DNA of 60,000 bases, taken from Hydractinia symbiolongicarpus. Its lineage: Eukaryota > Cnidaria > Hydrozoa > Anthoathecata > Hydractiniidae. Positions 33,058-45,960 of this stretch are shown in pieces. The notes beneath the pieces were generated by a model. It was not told where the DNA came from. It saw only the letters and a list, made by a program, of their open reading frames with translations, and did not search any database. The stretch spans positions 27,059,851 to 27,119,850 of the forward strand of contig NC_079877.1 in the NCBI RefSeq assembly GCF_029227915.1, given 5' to 3'. Every line of letters begins with the position of its first letter. Within the stretch, counting starts at the first letter, position 1. A program made the position numbers and the translations under genes.

Positions 33058-36000
33058 GTTTTTTCGTAAGATCTTCGTCCATTACTATAAACTTGGCAAT
33101 TACGGATAATTCGGTCACTGAGCCACTGATGAGGCGACAGAGTTTTACTATCTTCAAACAGTGATGAAGATTTGCGTGAAAAAAACACGACTTGTATCTT
33201 TAACGAAGAAGTTTTAAACGATGTAAAATTAGCACAGAATCTATGCCATCTATTGTACCAATTGTGTTAAAAATGCACAGATTTTTCGAAAAGTTTCCCG
33301 AATATAACAACAAACTCTACCTCTAAAAGTGACAATAAAAAATATCGAGGCCAAGCACAAGTTTGGACAAAGAAAAGCACGCTTTTAAAGGTTTAAAAAC
33401 TTCTTTAAACCTCCTTGCTCTTATATAATCGTCCGAGTTCATCCCATAATATATGGATGTTTCTAAAATAAAGGCATTAGAAATTTGTAATATTTTTTTA
33501 ACAATTGGTAGTGCTTAACAAACAACCAAGAGATGTTAGCATTGGTATTAAAATCCTTTTTATGGCAAAACCTGTCCAGGATAAACAGTTCCATCAAATA
33601 AAGTAGGAGCTATGCATGCTCATTGAAATGTTTGTCCCAAACAAAAGAATTTTGAAGACACATGTTTTCAGTATCCAAAAATGTTATTTTATAAGAATTT
33701 AAAACTTAGAAATTAAAGGTTTGTATCATTTAAAAGAAATTTTGCAACAGGACAACTACATGCGCAAAATAAGCATAAAAGATGCCTATTTAAATTTGCT
33801 ACTGCATACTGGTCATCACGTCTGGTTTGTCTGTGTGGTCTGTTTTTTTAAAATCAGACCACACTTTCTTCAGAATACCCCTCAAAACAGAAAAGGCATT
33901 TCAAAATCTTCATTGAATGGCTTCTGTGTTTTCTGGTGTTCAAAACTATTTAGCAGGAATTAAGTCATCCCGATATGAACATCGACATCCGTGTTACTAA
34001 GAACGTGATGCAATTCAGCATGCATGGAATCTCCCATATGCGTTTTCTAGATTTTCCCTAATAGGAAGTTTACAGGCCACGGCAGAGGGAGGAAGTGCGC
34101 TTGATTTTGATCATACCTACCTGGCATACCCAAATGGTAATTTTCAAAGTTTTCGGAGAGTAGGCTAATTTAAAGAAATTCAGTATCTGCGAAAACACAA
34201 ATCGTCACAAGAAAGAAAATTCACCATTGTCGCTCAAATCATAACTAAGTTCGATTAAACTTGATTGTACTTGTATAAATGTGTGACTGAGGGGCTTTTC
34301 TTTCAGTTTGTAGATCATTAACTCCCTATCCAATGACCCAACTCAAATTTATCATCGGTAGCGTTGCTACTATTCAACGCTATCGTGGATTCCAACGGAT
34401 GCAGCATGTCTTTATACTTTATCAGTCATCCACTGAGAATGACGCTCCGCAGGCTGATAACTAAGATAAAATGAATGTACAACAGACCACGCCGTCTGTA
34501 TTGCAATCTTGACTTTTTATTACGTTTTCTAAAAAAAGAAGTCAATAGGATAATACAAATCTCGTGGCTAATAGACCCTTTAAGTCTAATTTTTTTTAGC
34601 AATACAGTACTAGAATTACATCGTGAATCCTAACCAGAACCCTTATATCAATTTAACAAACACAAAAACAAAGTAACATTTTTCTATTTGGCAACTTCCA
34701 TTGATAAAAAATTGGAATCCTATTTTGAGAGTTGCCACGGCAACCATGTTGTTAAATGTGCTCCCAGAAAAAAACTGAATTTGCGAAGGGAATATCTTGG
34801 CAAACAAAATTAATGAAGAGAGCAATCCGGAGGCAAACAGGTTCTCAGAAAAATATTGACGTCAGATTTTTATCCATACCAAACAAACTTATTTCATGCT
34901 ATATTTCATACTACATTTTTTCAGTATAGCTTAAATTATTCAAAAGGTATTTAAGGTGGTTAACCTCCCCAACCTCCACCCTGAGGATATTTGATACCAT
35001 AATACCCCCGTGAAAATAAGGGTAAAAGACAAAGCTTTTTTGATCCTTCCCTAAGGATTTCTGAAATAGTAAAAAACCCTTTAAAACCCGATGAACTACC
35101 GTGTGGCGCCATACCAAAATTTTTTGACTATTTTAAAAATAACTAAAAATTATGAAATGTTACCAAATTTCAAGCTCTGAAAAGGTATGCTTCAGAAGTT
35201 ATGAAAAATTTGAGGGGAAGAGATAAGCTCTTTTTTTGGTTAAACAACCCAGGTTCTAGGGTTACAACTTGTAATAAATGGCGTACAGCGTAGTATGTTT
35301 GTGTTTGGTTCAAGCCTAAACAGAACAGCTACATTCATGAAGATATTATACAAGTTTTTCTATTAACAATAGATAACGGATGATAGACAAAAAAAATAAT
35401 GTCGTTGTTCAATGCCCTAACATAGAAAAGAAATATATTATAATCTATCAAGAGTACTTTTGCAAGATATAAACGTAATGGAATAAGGAATTTTCCGAAG
35501 TATGGCCACACATTTTAAAAATGCACGTAAGAACTCTATAACTTACGTGAGTACTTAGTCAAGAAACGTTGATTTCTTGATTTCTTAACAACATTCACGG
35601 ACCGTGGAAGATATTATCAGGATAACGAAGTTTAGCTATAAAAATTACGGAGATAGAGAGTTTGTTAAAAGAAAAATGGCAGAATCTTTACAAACACTGA
35701 TGCCATATTAGTTGTCGATACTTTTTAACTCGTGTTGCTTTAGAAAAGTAACAAAATTAATATGGGTTATATTGTTGTTTATGTGTGATCCAGCTCTTCC
35801 TATTGTATATTTTATCAAATTTTAGAATCAGGTGGCTTGAAATAGCAAAAAATAACATTCAAACTATAACTATAAATATAAATTGATAGAAAATATATAA
35901 ATATATCTTGCACTATCTACGACAAAAATTATAACATCAAACTCATGTAAAGCGAACTATGTAAGCCTCCCCCCCCCCCCTAAAAAATGCTCTACAAATT

Positions 36001-36721
36001 TAACTTAATTCGACACTGATAGTTCTGAAACCTGTTAAAAAGGGTCTGCTTTCGTTTTTCATTATGTTTTTGAAAATGGGGGCAAAAAAAGCCGGCAAAA
36101 ACGGGTGGCAAAAAGGGGGTGGTTAACACTATTAGGGATGGGTTTTTATTGTGTTAAAAATGTGGGGCGGTAGAGGGAGGCGCTTTAAAACTTCTCACAG
36201 GGACCTACGCTAACAAGGACTTTATAAATTATAAGATAGGTTGTGTGAGCTGTTCTAGAACGCCCACACGGGTTATAAAACACAGCGTCTAACTTTACAC
36301 CCCAGAGGCGTTTTAAAATACCCCCATATATGTATGTTATAAAACACCCAATTAAATTGCGTGGCCATCCAGGAGTACCTTGCGGGTGTGTTAGAGCATC
36401 CTAAAATTAAGAAGGTTTTTCCAAAACCCCTCCTATAGTCAGACAGTTCGATACCAGAACACAAAAGTGTTCTCTTGATTAAACACTTTAGATAGGATTT
36501 TGGGAGCTCCATTGATAAACCAACCCAATAACACATGGCGTACTATCAGGGAAGGACGGTAACAACATTCTTAAATATAAATACATGTAAATATATATAT
36601 AACAATAACAAAAAAAGTAACAGAAACCACCCTCCACTCCTCTCCCACCAAAAACTAAATAAAGCAACCAAACAAGCAAACGTCTATTAAAGGCACTTGA
36701 TCCAACCAAATGGTAACTACA
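33058..36721. other. Long intergenic stretch with one possible RT scrap
   Basis: At about 33721-33840 (+) a short frame reads LKEILQQDNYMRKISIKDAY, resembling RT motif A (DLKDAYF) of DIRS-type retroelements. No other part of such an element is recognised, so this is weak. 36240-36480 has loosely repeated TTATAAAACAC. The rest shows no gene. Confidence 0.35.
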
Positions 36722-38597
36722 TCATAAAAAATTCATTTTCTCCAATGCATACGAACCACGCCTTTTCGCCTTCATCAAACATTCCGCCGATGACGTCCTC
36801 TTTTTGATTGAACCCGATGTTTTTTTCATGCTGTTAGTCTTACGGAAACGCTCCGAGTTTCCAACATTGTTTCTGAGACTGTTATCAAACGCTACATACG
36901 AACCATAATTATCAGTAATTTTTGATTGCAAGTTTCTGCTTAATAAATTTGCACATGCGTCCTCATCTTTTATTGACTGTGTATACACTCGTCTATTATA
37001 TGATTTCATGTTACCCTTTTTCATCCTAACAGCAATTGAGGAGGCAGATTTAGATGATTTGTCACCAAGTTTAAAGCACTCCATAGAGAACGTCACACGC
37101 GAGCTCGCATTTGAGGTCTTCTCTTCAGACTCAATATTTGGTGTAACTTTAATTTCTAAATTTCCATTAATTTCACACCCTAATGGAGAACCCTTCTGTT
37201 TTTTCTCTTTTTCTCGCTCCCTCCGCCGTTGTTTTTTGTTCCAACTTTTCATGTGGTGTTTAAAACGCTCATCTATTGAAATAGTATTCAAGTCTCTACA
37301 TACAACAGACGAAGGAAAGCTCCGTTCAGTCTTACTTAAATCTATTTCACTTTTCTTGCTTTTCTTACCCTTTTGACAGTGTTGAATAAATTTAGTTTTG
37401 ATTGGATCGTTTTCCTTTGCTACATTTGCATTATCAGTGTCACTCAGGAAATCTTCAAGATTCAAAATGATTTTTCTTCTTCGCTTTTCCGGAATCGTTT
37501 TATTTATTTCAACGTCACACGAAGTTTTATCAAACTCGTTTAAGGACGTGCAAACATCAATATGATGATCCATATTGTCAGATATCAACTCATAATCGCT
37601 GCTTTCAGAGTCAACAAAGTATTTTTCAACTCGTGTTTTTCGTTTACTCGATGTATTTATCCGGCTAGCGATACTGTCGCCTTCTTCAAAGCAACGACGT
37701 CGTCGACAAGTCATCTTTCGCAATTTGTCGTAGCGCCTTTGATTTTTCAATTTCGTGACAATTTTCGGATCAATTTTATATCGATATTTATCTGAAGTGG
37801 AGTTTTTAATTTTGTTAACACAACCTGCACCGCCTGTATTATTCTCTTCCGCTTCATCCGTGGTTACTAAATCAACGTACGTTGTATCAGGCGGGCCTGC
37901 CACTTGCTGACTCACATCGTCCTTTTTCACAAATAAACAAGAGCCAGTCACCATCCTATCACCGTCGTCATTGTTAGATTCCGTCTTATTATTGCTACCT
38001 TCCTCATTCCTTTCAACAACAGATTCTGTCGTACTATTATTAGCTAACAGTTTATTATGACTGTTGGAAAAACGTTCTTCCTTAAAATTATTACAAATCA
38101 TTCCGATGGCAGTATCATGCGGTTCTTTCTTGATTATTTCGTAAGTAGAACACTCAAAACTTTCTTTCTGCAACAACATACTAGCAGGTACTAACGGTGG
38201 AAGGAAAATATTCATGTTTTGACCTGTTGTGAATTTTACACGAGGACCTTGTTTTGGTAATTCTGGTTTCCCTTCATTTGATACAACAGTGGCAGTATTT
38301 ACAGAACAATTGCCTATGTTGTTTACTGCAGTAACGTTGTTGTTTAAATCCATGTTATCCTGAAATTCTGTTTTTATTTCTTCCCGTGATGACTTACTGC
38401 ACGAATTGTTCAGATTTGAAGGAGAGATATTTGATAAAAAGATATTACCTCCATCATACATGTCCAAATTACATGTAACGTCAGCCAGTGGTTCCATTAC
38501 ATCCGGCAAAGGACATGGAGTTGCTGCCATGCTAAAAGCAATAGAGCAGTCTATGTCTGGACCTTTAAGGACAAGCAGCTCACTCATGTTTAGAAAT
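36722..38597 (-). CDS. Unrecognised 621-residue nuclear-type protein
   Basis: I do not recognise the family. The uninterrupted 621-codon frame runs from the ATG at 38587 to 36722, far longer than chance here. A 3' splice site (TTTTCTTTAG) ends 10 bases before the ATG (exon edge at 38597), so an upstream exon exists and may be non-coding. The protein is rich in Asn, Ser, Lys and Glu with no membrane segment or globular domain, so it is probably disordered. Visible features: possible SUMO sites IKTE (71-74) and IKKEP (152-156); a basic cluster KLKNQRRYDKLRK...CRRRR (279-298); acidic SESSDYE; EKRRRK (367-372); a bipartite nuclear signal KSWNKKQRRREREKEKKQKG (447-466); a basic C-terminus (KKR, KAKRR). 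A chromatin or transcription regulator is plausible but unproven. Confidence 0.75.
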
Positions 38598-39155
38598 CTA
38601 AAGAAAACATTTAAGCATGATGCTTGTGATAATTAGGTTTGAACAAAACATAAAATAGAAAATTTTATTGAATCACAAAAAGTAAAACATATTCCATGCC
38701 TAATAAGTACATCCGTGCAATTATTTAAAACTTTGCTGAGATCCGTCTAGTTAAACTGTGACCTCGGATCAATTATAACAATAGAGTAAATTTGAAGCAG
38801 AATCCATTGTAAATTACAAGGTTGAGCCAGATTATCGCAAATATTTGCTTGGGAAAATAGATTACATACATAGCATGCTAAAACACATACAAATAATGAC
38901 TGATTCTTCAATCTGAGATGACTTGCCGTAAAAGCGCAATTTTATCGGAATTAAATTTCGTGGATTGTAAATTTTGTTTCGCGGTGATAACATCGCGCAG
39001 ATTAGAAATTTTATTTGCAAAAAAGGCAAATCCACGAAATTTAGTTTTTGCGAAAAAATTATTCCTCGGGGTTGACAAAGCATTCGCGAATATTAAGGCG
39101 GGAGAGTTAAAAATTTTAGATAACAATTTTAACCAATTCTGTTTTCAACTTTAAG
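38598..39155. other. Intron/upstream of the 621-residue gene; MITE-like sequence
   Basis: 38598 onward is intron of the minus-strand gene. The stretch 38940-39120 (AATTTCGTGGATT...AATCCACGAAATT) has the look of a small miniature element, with AAATTTCGTGGATT-type sequence in both orientations. No gene. Confidence 0.4.
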
Positions 39156-39225
39156 TTTATCCGGATGGTGTGTATATATAGGTGAAAAGATGAATTCACC
39201 GATGTATACACACCAACCGGATAAA
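39156..39225. other. 31-bp-stem hairpin
   Basis: Arms 39156-39186 and 39195-39225 pair at 28 of 31 positions (one of the three differences allows a G-T pair), with an 8-base loop AAGATGAA. Size and shape would fit an animal pre-miRNA, or a tiny palindromic transposon. No other evidence of expression. Confidence 0.6.
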
Positions 39226-39247
39226 ATATCTGAGTTCATCACTAACA

Positions 39248-39310
39248 TATTGCCGCAGTGGGTTCGTCTGCGGCTACCAGCTCTGAGGACCGCGGATCGA
39301 ATTCCGCTTA
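39248..39310 (+). repeat. tRNA-like promoter motif, possible SINE head
   Basis: TTGCCGCAGTGGGTTCG (39250-39266) resembles a pol III A box, and GGATCGAATTCCGC (39294-39307) a B box. Their spacing is tRNA-like. The stems do not fold into a clean tRNA, so a tRNA-derived SINE remnant is more likely than a tRNA gene. Confidence 0.4.
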
Positions 39311-40564
39311 CTGCTCGACAACTTAACCGGACGATTGGTAAATATACAAAAACATGATATGTGTCACTAAAGACTTCATGTTTTTGTTACGTTTATTCAT
39401 ATAATACTTCATACTGGCGGTTGGACAATAGACAAGAAAGATAGATGTCATACAGTCTTCCTTTTTTTTAGGTTTATACTTCAGTGACATACAAAATTCT
39501 GTCCTTTACTGCTAATGCTACTCTATTCTTTCTGGTCTTACGTCTTCTATTTAATCCTAGTTCTTTTGTCGCGCAACACAACGAGCTCTTCGTCATCTTC
39601 TAGTAACACACGCAACGTAACGTTATCCTTGCGACATAGACGGTATAACATTTTAAACAGGAGTAAGTCAATTTGCGCATTGGTGAATTGTTGATATCTG
39701 TTGACATTCTATTGTTCATCTGCGTGTTTCCACGCAGATGTTTGAAATAGTCGTCTTATACTATGAAAGTGAAGATTTTAGCTACAATTTTGAAGTTAGC
39801 AGAGTTCCAGAGTAGTAAGCCTGCTTTGCGCCGGACTTAGATTTAATTAACTATTCAAAAACCTCCTTCGTTTCGCGTGTTACGCAACCTGGCGTTCATT
39901 TTTAGGCCGGGGTATCCACATACGCAACCACAACACAAGGCCTCGAGGACGGACTGGTTTTACATTGCTTTTACAAACTTAATCTTATCCCAACCTTTTC
40001 CCATTTTCTTTGAAGCACTTATCTACACCTTAACGGTTCACCCCTTCATATTTTTTAATCCTTGCAAAAGAATGCAAAGGTCAACACATTCTGTGATAGT
40101 TGGTCATCACATAACTCCATAGCTAGGTGTATGCTGAATATATTATCACGTTATCTAGTTGTGTATCTTAAACAAAACAATTTTAAGATTTTAGCTAGGC
40201 ACGTACATTTCGAGGCATTTTTCTAAAGATGGGTAGCTCATACCTAGCCATTCCCATTCTTTTAAAGTTTTTATTCAGTTGGCTAGCTCTTGAGCTACCT
40301 CTTGTTAAAAAGTGAAAGTTTTGCTAATATATAAAGTTTTTAGCTACCTACAACAATTTTTAGGATGCTAAATGTAAACGTTCAATCTCCTGTTAACAAT
40401 GGTCTGTTTTGCATGTGTTTTTATTTAATTTCAAGCTGTGAAAAGGCTATTACGCCTATAATACGCATGCGTGACACAGTTTTCCTCTACCAAAATAAGA
40501 TAATGTTTACTAATTGTTTTGGTCATTGTAACAAAGGTTGTAAACTGTGCTAAAAGGGTATTAA
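39311..40564. other. Intergenic, no gene recognised
   Basis: No gene-like frame or repeat beyond scattered TAGCTAGC-type words. Confidence 0.4.
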
Positions 40565-41130
40565 GCATAAATGCACGTGCAACATGGTTTACCTGTACTA
40601 AGCTCAGTCCAGAGTTAGCGATCGGTTGTTTCTGTTTAACGGACGCTGCGTAACATCTAAACGGATGTGCAACAGCGCTTACTTTAACTAAGCTCTCAGC
40701 CTGAAGTATTTTAACTTTCGCAGGGAACATTCTCCGAAAAATAAAAAAAGGTTGGCCGACTGTTTTTGGCTATGACGGGGTAGCAACGAGTTGTTAACTT
40801 TATTTCAAAAGTAAATATCAACCGAAACACTTAAATGTTGTGGCTGCCTTACTATATTCACAACATACTGCATACCTCTATTAAAACGCCCCACCTGAAT
40901 GTGTGACACTGCGGTTCTTATTAGACGTTCCACTTGGCATTCAAAGGCAGACCACACAGTGAAAGTTATGTATATTTAAAAAGGTACATATCAACCAAAA
41001 CACTTATGTTGTCACAGCATTACTAGGTTTACGATAAATTGAATACCTGTACTAAAACGCTCCACCTGAGTGTGTGACATTGTGGTTATTAGGCACTCAA
41101 CTGGGCTTTCTAAGTCAAACCGCAGTTACC
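40565..41130 (+). repeat. Dispersed unclassified repeat, copy C (internally repeated)
   Basis: GTGCAACATGGTTTACCTGT, and twice CATACCTCTATTAAAACGCC- or ATACCTGTACTAAAACGCTC-type blocks followed by CACCTGA.TGTGTGACA. The two internal copies are about 170 bp apart. Related to the copies at 20905 and 32310. Confidence 0.6.
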
Positions 41131-42199
41131 TGTGGCTTAATCCCTTAATGTGTTTTACTGAGTTTTGTTACTTTTCTTGGTATCTGTTGATATATGTATA
41201 AAACAGCACAGCATCCCTTTTGAGCCAAAATAATATTGATCGTATAACATCTTTCATGGTCCCTTTTTGTGGTTCACAAAGATAAGGTAGCAGGGGAGTT
41301 GATCGATTTTCATACACGGTTTGTTTAAGCATTTGGTTGAGCCTGAAATTTCTTAAAAATTCAATATCTTGAGCCTGGAATGTTTCTTAGTTTTCCTAAA
41401 GTCTGAAGGTTTCTTAAAAAAATCTTTTATTTACAATGTTTTTTATGGTACAGGCTATGATTAATGAACGACATATGCTAGGTTCGCACAGTATCATATG
41501 GACGTTCATTCATTCGTTTCTTATTTCTGACATTACATTAGTTTGTTTAAAAATAGATGCATGTTTGAACATCCAATTTACTTTTGCCCTCCCTTTTTCT
41601 GTTATATGTATAATTTTTTTATTGTTGGAGATTTTCTCAGCCTGTTCTCTTAAAATTTTGACTTTCTAAGCCTAAGGTTTCGTATATACTTGTTTCTTAT
41701 AAAAAAAACGTGTAGCGGTGACGGTTCAGGTTCCGTCCCAAGGAAAAAACCTACAAGACCGTTGGGGGTTGATTATGGCTGCTTTTCTTTACCCTTCTTA
41801 CATCCCGCTATCATTTTCGGAATTTCATTTCGGCTTAGCCAAGAAGACTGGTTTGATCCATCTATGTTCGTTCATAAATTAATGTGTAACCTAAATGCAA
41901 AACGGTATGCGTACGTATGACTATTTGATTTCTCTAGCAGCGCAGATGTTAAAGACGCATGTCTTCTTGTTGTCTTTTTGCATCGTCCGGAAATTTTGTC
42001 TGTTACATGACGAAAAAATGATCAAATTTGACATTTTAATGTCAATGTAAGTTAATTTTAGAAGAGTTTCAAAAGTTCTCTATAAATCTTTTCACCTTTT
42101 GCAAATATCTTTACTGATTTCCGACATAGATGTAAAGACAACCATAAGGACGGGTTATACTTCAAATTTAGTTTGCACTACGATCATATATAATTCAAA
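41131..42199. other. Intergenic, no gene recognised
   Basis: Short frames only. The last part (after about 42100) is probably the body of the Helitron-like copy ending at 42264. Confidence 0.35.
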
Positions 42200-42264
42200 T
42201 GACGGACTTTTTTAATTTTTGTTCTTCTGGTTAGGTGGATTTTTCTACGGGCTTCATCGACCAG
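42200..42264 (+). mobile_element. Helitron-like 3' end
   Basis: GTGGATTTTTCTAC stem, then CCAG at 42261-42264 (one change from CTAG), followed by a new start TCTCTATAACAATTCGAAGC that is cut short after about 66 bases by an oppositely oriented copy. Confidence 0.6.
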
Positions 42265-42330
42265 TCTCTATAACAATTCGAAGCTTCCATCTGACTGTCT
42301 GTGCTTTTTGCAAAGTCGATTAAATCTATA

Positions 42331-43627
42331 CCAGTCGATAAAGCCCGTGGAAAAATCCACTTGTGCAAATTAAAAATGAAAAAGAAGCGTCATTTAAATT
42401 TTAATGACGTCAACAACCCATCCACAAAAAAATAATTTAGAACCTTGTTTTCACGTTGCCTCTATTGGTAGAGCTTAAATCCTGATCAGGTTTGGGAATA
42501 TTATCCAAATTGGTCCTAAGTGGTCCCTAGTTATCAACGCAGTGAAAAATCATTGACGTCACCATCTCATTTCAAAGGTATTTGGTCTTAAAGTTTTGGG
42601 TGCACTGTAATGGCTTTATTAATTTAATATAGGATATTGGCGTTAAAGAAGAGGCGAACAAAAAACTATTTTGTGGCAGCCAGAAAATAAATTTTAAGCG
42701 AGAGAAAAAAAATTATTAGGTATCTAAATCCTAAAATCAACTAAGGTAACTACTATAATAACAAATAAATAATTATATTTCATAACTAAGTGTCTGACTA
42801 TCATCCTAACAACATTTTTACAAAATCTTCATGGCTGTACAGGGTTAAAATAAGTAGGTTTTGGATGTACTTACCGGTAAATATACTTCTCTGAACTTAA
42901 GAAATATCTATTATGACTAACAAAAATATTTTTTTAATGTTTTGAGTGCCTTTTCCACGACATACTACGAGCTTTGAAAGATGAATTTTTTTATGTTGAG
43001 ATGGCGCCAAATTTGAATAAATATACAGACCCGAAAGATTCAACAACAAATCGAACGCGCAATATGATTGCTTTATCTTTGTTCACGAATCTTTATTTTC
43101 TTTATCTTTACTCGTAAAGTAAATATCAATTTGTTCAGTACGTTCAGTAGTATAAAATAAAAAAAAAATTTCTTCAAATGTTGTTCAACATTTTTTGCTG
43201 TTTTGCTCTTTAACTTTTTTTACTCATTATTTCGTGCGTATTGACCTGGACCATCACAATCAAGAGAAATATATTCTATTATTTTTTAATTTAGCCACTG
43301 GTGTTTTTAAGAGACTGTTTTATATTTTGGGTCTGGTGCAATGTCGTTCTGATGTGTGATGTCAATGATTTAGGTGCAAATTCTTATAACCCTACAAATA
43401 TTTTCAATATTAAATATTCTTCGTCTTTTTCTTCGGACTTTTTTTGTTATGATGGCTGAAACAAGTAAATTTTATTTATTATAGAGCTGACTGTTAGTCG
43501 GTCTGGTCTTAAAAATCAACACAGTAATCATAAACTTTTTATTCCACAGCCGCGCCGTGGGTAGTTCGCCTCTCCTTTGTGTTATTGACGTCGCGCCGTA
43601 ACGTGATCAAATTTAACACTTAAGACT
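42331..43627 (-). mobile_element. Helitron-like element on minus, split by a TIR element
   Basis: Its 3' end is CCAG at 42331 on the plus strand (CTGG on minus), with stem CCGTGGAAAAATCCAC beside it. Family sequence runs to 42644 (...GGATATTGGCGTTAAAG), is interrupted by the 42645-43578 element, and resumes with GTGTTATTGACGTCGCGCCG until about 43627. The 5' end is missing. Confidence 0.75.
42645..43578 (+). mobile_element. 934-bp TIR element (MITE-like), copy 1
   Basis: Ends AAAGAAGAGGCGAAC and GTTCGCCTCTCCTTT are inverted repeats. Helitron sequence is continuous across the insertion, which proves the unit is self-contained. No target duplication is clear and no coding region is present. 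Copy 2 lies in the opposite orientation at 47691-48616. Confidence 0.75.
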
Positions 43628-44779
43628 GCGGATTAAAAATGTGGATGTCGAAACATGCAGCTCGTTGCCATATTGTGGATTAGATAGAAAGTTTGATTAA
43701 AAGCATAACTAGAAGACGCTGATTAAATTGTGTTTGCATAAAAAGCTGGACAGCTTACTTTAGTAGCTAAGTCCTAAGGCAAAATTGGTCGTTAAGTTCG
43801 GTTCGTCCTTGGGGTCCTGATTTTAACCGCCTTAGTACCTAGTGTGAACGTAAAAAGTACTCGCTACTTGAAAGCTTGTTAGACGCCAATTTTGAAATCA
43901 AAATGTTTTGATATGCTGACATCAAAGAAAGTCAACATATTTCTGCATTTCCCCCAAACACTTCTGCATTATATTCTGCACAATATGGTGACAAAAAAAG
44001 TTTTGGAGCTAATATATACGTTGGCAGATGTTTATTAGATCAGCGTTTAATTGAGGCGTTAACATATAGGTAGGGATTAACACTAGTTAGACGGCCAGTG
44101 GGAACCGACCTTTACTAGGTATAAAAAAATGTGTTAGAAATCAACGCAAATTAAGCCTAAAATTGCGAAATGGCGAAGAACATAAAGACTGTACTGTACC
44201 TAAATCGCAAACATTTATGTCGCAGAAATGAATTGCGCAGAGAGCAGAATTTTGAAGTTTTCGTAGAAAGCCAGTGGTTAAAATACTCACATGGAGCAAC
44301 AAAGACAAAAAAGGTTTAGGGTCAACATTTGCTGATTCAAAATCTAGAATTGAATTATTTTACTTAATGTTTGCATCAATGCACGGCTTTTTGGAACGTG
44401 TAGTTAAGGAGATACGGGGTTGGAATCCGCAGTTGCAACTGGTGTTGCTGATCAAAGTTGATTTGTTTTTATGTGGCAACAAGGAGGTGTTACATTTCAT
44501 GTTTAGTACTGTGGTTCGTAAGTTCGTGTTTTGTACTGTGTATCAAGTGTTAGTATATCTTTGTATTTAGGGAGTTTATATTCAGCATTTGTACGAAGTA
44601 GTATTCTTTGTGTAAAGATCATTAAAAGTGCGTAAAATGATAAAAATTTAGCGTAAAATTTAACTCTCCTTCATTTGTGTAGACATGTGTTATCCTCAAA
44701 TTTTTTTCTATTTGCACAAAAGAAATAGACGAAGTATAACTAACCTAAGTACAAAGTTAGCTACAATCAAAACAATAAA
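43628..44779. other. Between-element sequence, no supported gene
   Basis: A 98-codon plus frame (44274-44570) has no recognisable motif and an unremarkable composition. I do not call it a gene. Confidence 0.35.
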
Positions 44780-45960
44780 ATTTGCTGAGAATTAAAACTT
44801 CAAAAGGCATCATTTGCTTTTTCGACCGCTTCAGTTATCCTTGCCGTCTTAAAACCATCAAAAAATAAACCATTGGAGCTTTTCAAGTGTTCGTACATGC
44901 CAACAATCCATTTAGCATGTGGAGGTTTTATCTGTCTTAGTTTCAATGAAATTGCAACGTCAGCTTTTTCTTCATTGAGCTGGTTGGCAACCTCTTTATC
45001 GTTGCCTTATCTTCGCCTTTAAGTGTCCATGATGACAAGACTGATTTGTTCCGCTGGGTGACCGTGTTTCACGAACAGCTTTAAAAGAGAAAACATTATC
45101 TTCTTAAATAAGCCGAGGGATTTTTCCGTATTTCACAATGGTTTCCTGAAAACTTGGTATCAAAAGTTTGTGGAAACTTGTATTTTGACAAACAACGTTT
45201 TGTTTTTCCACCACAAATTAGCTGGATTTGAAAACACACGCCGCACATGAATATTGCAAAAATTGCGCTGATCTGCCGTTTATCGGTCTTGATAGGAACC
45301 GTTTTAGAACCTATTACCCGGGGTTCACATAAGAGAGTGATGTTTGGTCGAGGTTACAATGAGTTCTTTTGGAATGCAATTATCAAAAATAACACCAGCG
45401 ATTTTCTTTTGCAAAGTCAGCTATTCTTCTAAAAGAAATTGCTCGAAAGGTTCAATTTACCACGTCGTCGTCCTTTCCTTTTCTCCCAGTTCATTACGCC
45501 TCGTGTCCAGTCCTCTATTTACTCTACGATCTTTCAGTATCCTTTAACAATGCTGGAAGATTTGATTTCACTAAACCATTGCCAATAGCGATCACGATTC
45601 GCCGTCTCATAGCAGTTCAACGGCTCTGGTACCAATCATAATCGCTTTTATTTTTTTCATCAAATCATCGGAAATCAAATTTGGGCGACCATACTTTTTG
45701 AAGATTTTATTCGAGTTCTTTTCACTCTTATCATTTTGCAGTTTTAATTTCCAGTTTTTAACGGATGTTCTAATGAACGTGAGCTTTCGATAAACTTTTT
45801 TTATTAATTTATTGATTTTATTGATTATTGCACGCGACTCTCCCTTTGAATTTTCTCAGGGATATCTTTGTTTTGATGTCGTTTTCCATGATGACAGTTC
45901 TGATTGAGAAACACCATCATCCGATGCGCTTGAGAACTGCATATTCTGTCTTCTTTTTTG
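44780..45960 (-). pseudogene. pogo-like (DDE) transposase, heavily decayed
   Basis: On the minus strand from about 45960: a helix-turn-helix-type N-terminal scrap, PMI..KKIKAIMIGTRAVELL, then the start of the DDE domain (CNLDQTSLSYVNPG, DKRQISAIFAIFMCG) near 45370-45240. Next comes EDKGNDKEVANQLNEEK and the end block DVAISLKLRQIKPPHAKWIV / MYEHLKSS near 45000-44850. The order and NLDQT, KRQI and LKL..IKP.HA.W motifs fit CENP-B/pogo-related transposases. Many frame breaks. It sits between the two inverted TIR elements, but nothing shows that they belong together. Confidence 0.65.

Noticed and set aside
39248-39320. A functional tRNA gene
   Set aside because: A- and B-box-like words are present but acceptor and anticodon stems do not form cleanly.
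44274-44570. 98-residue plus-strand frame between the TIR elements
   Set aside because: Its composition is plausible, but there is no family motif, conserved context or signal to support a gene.
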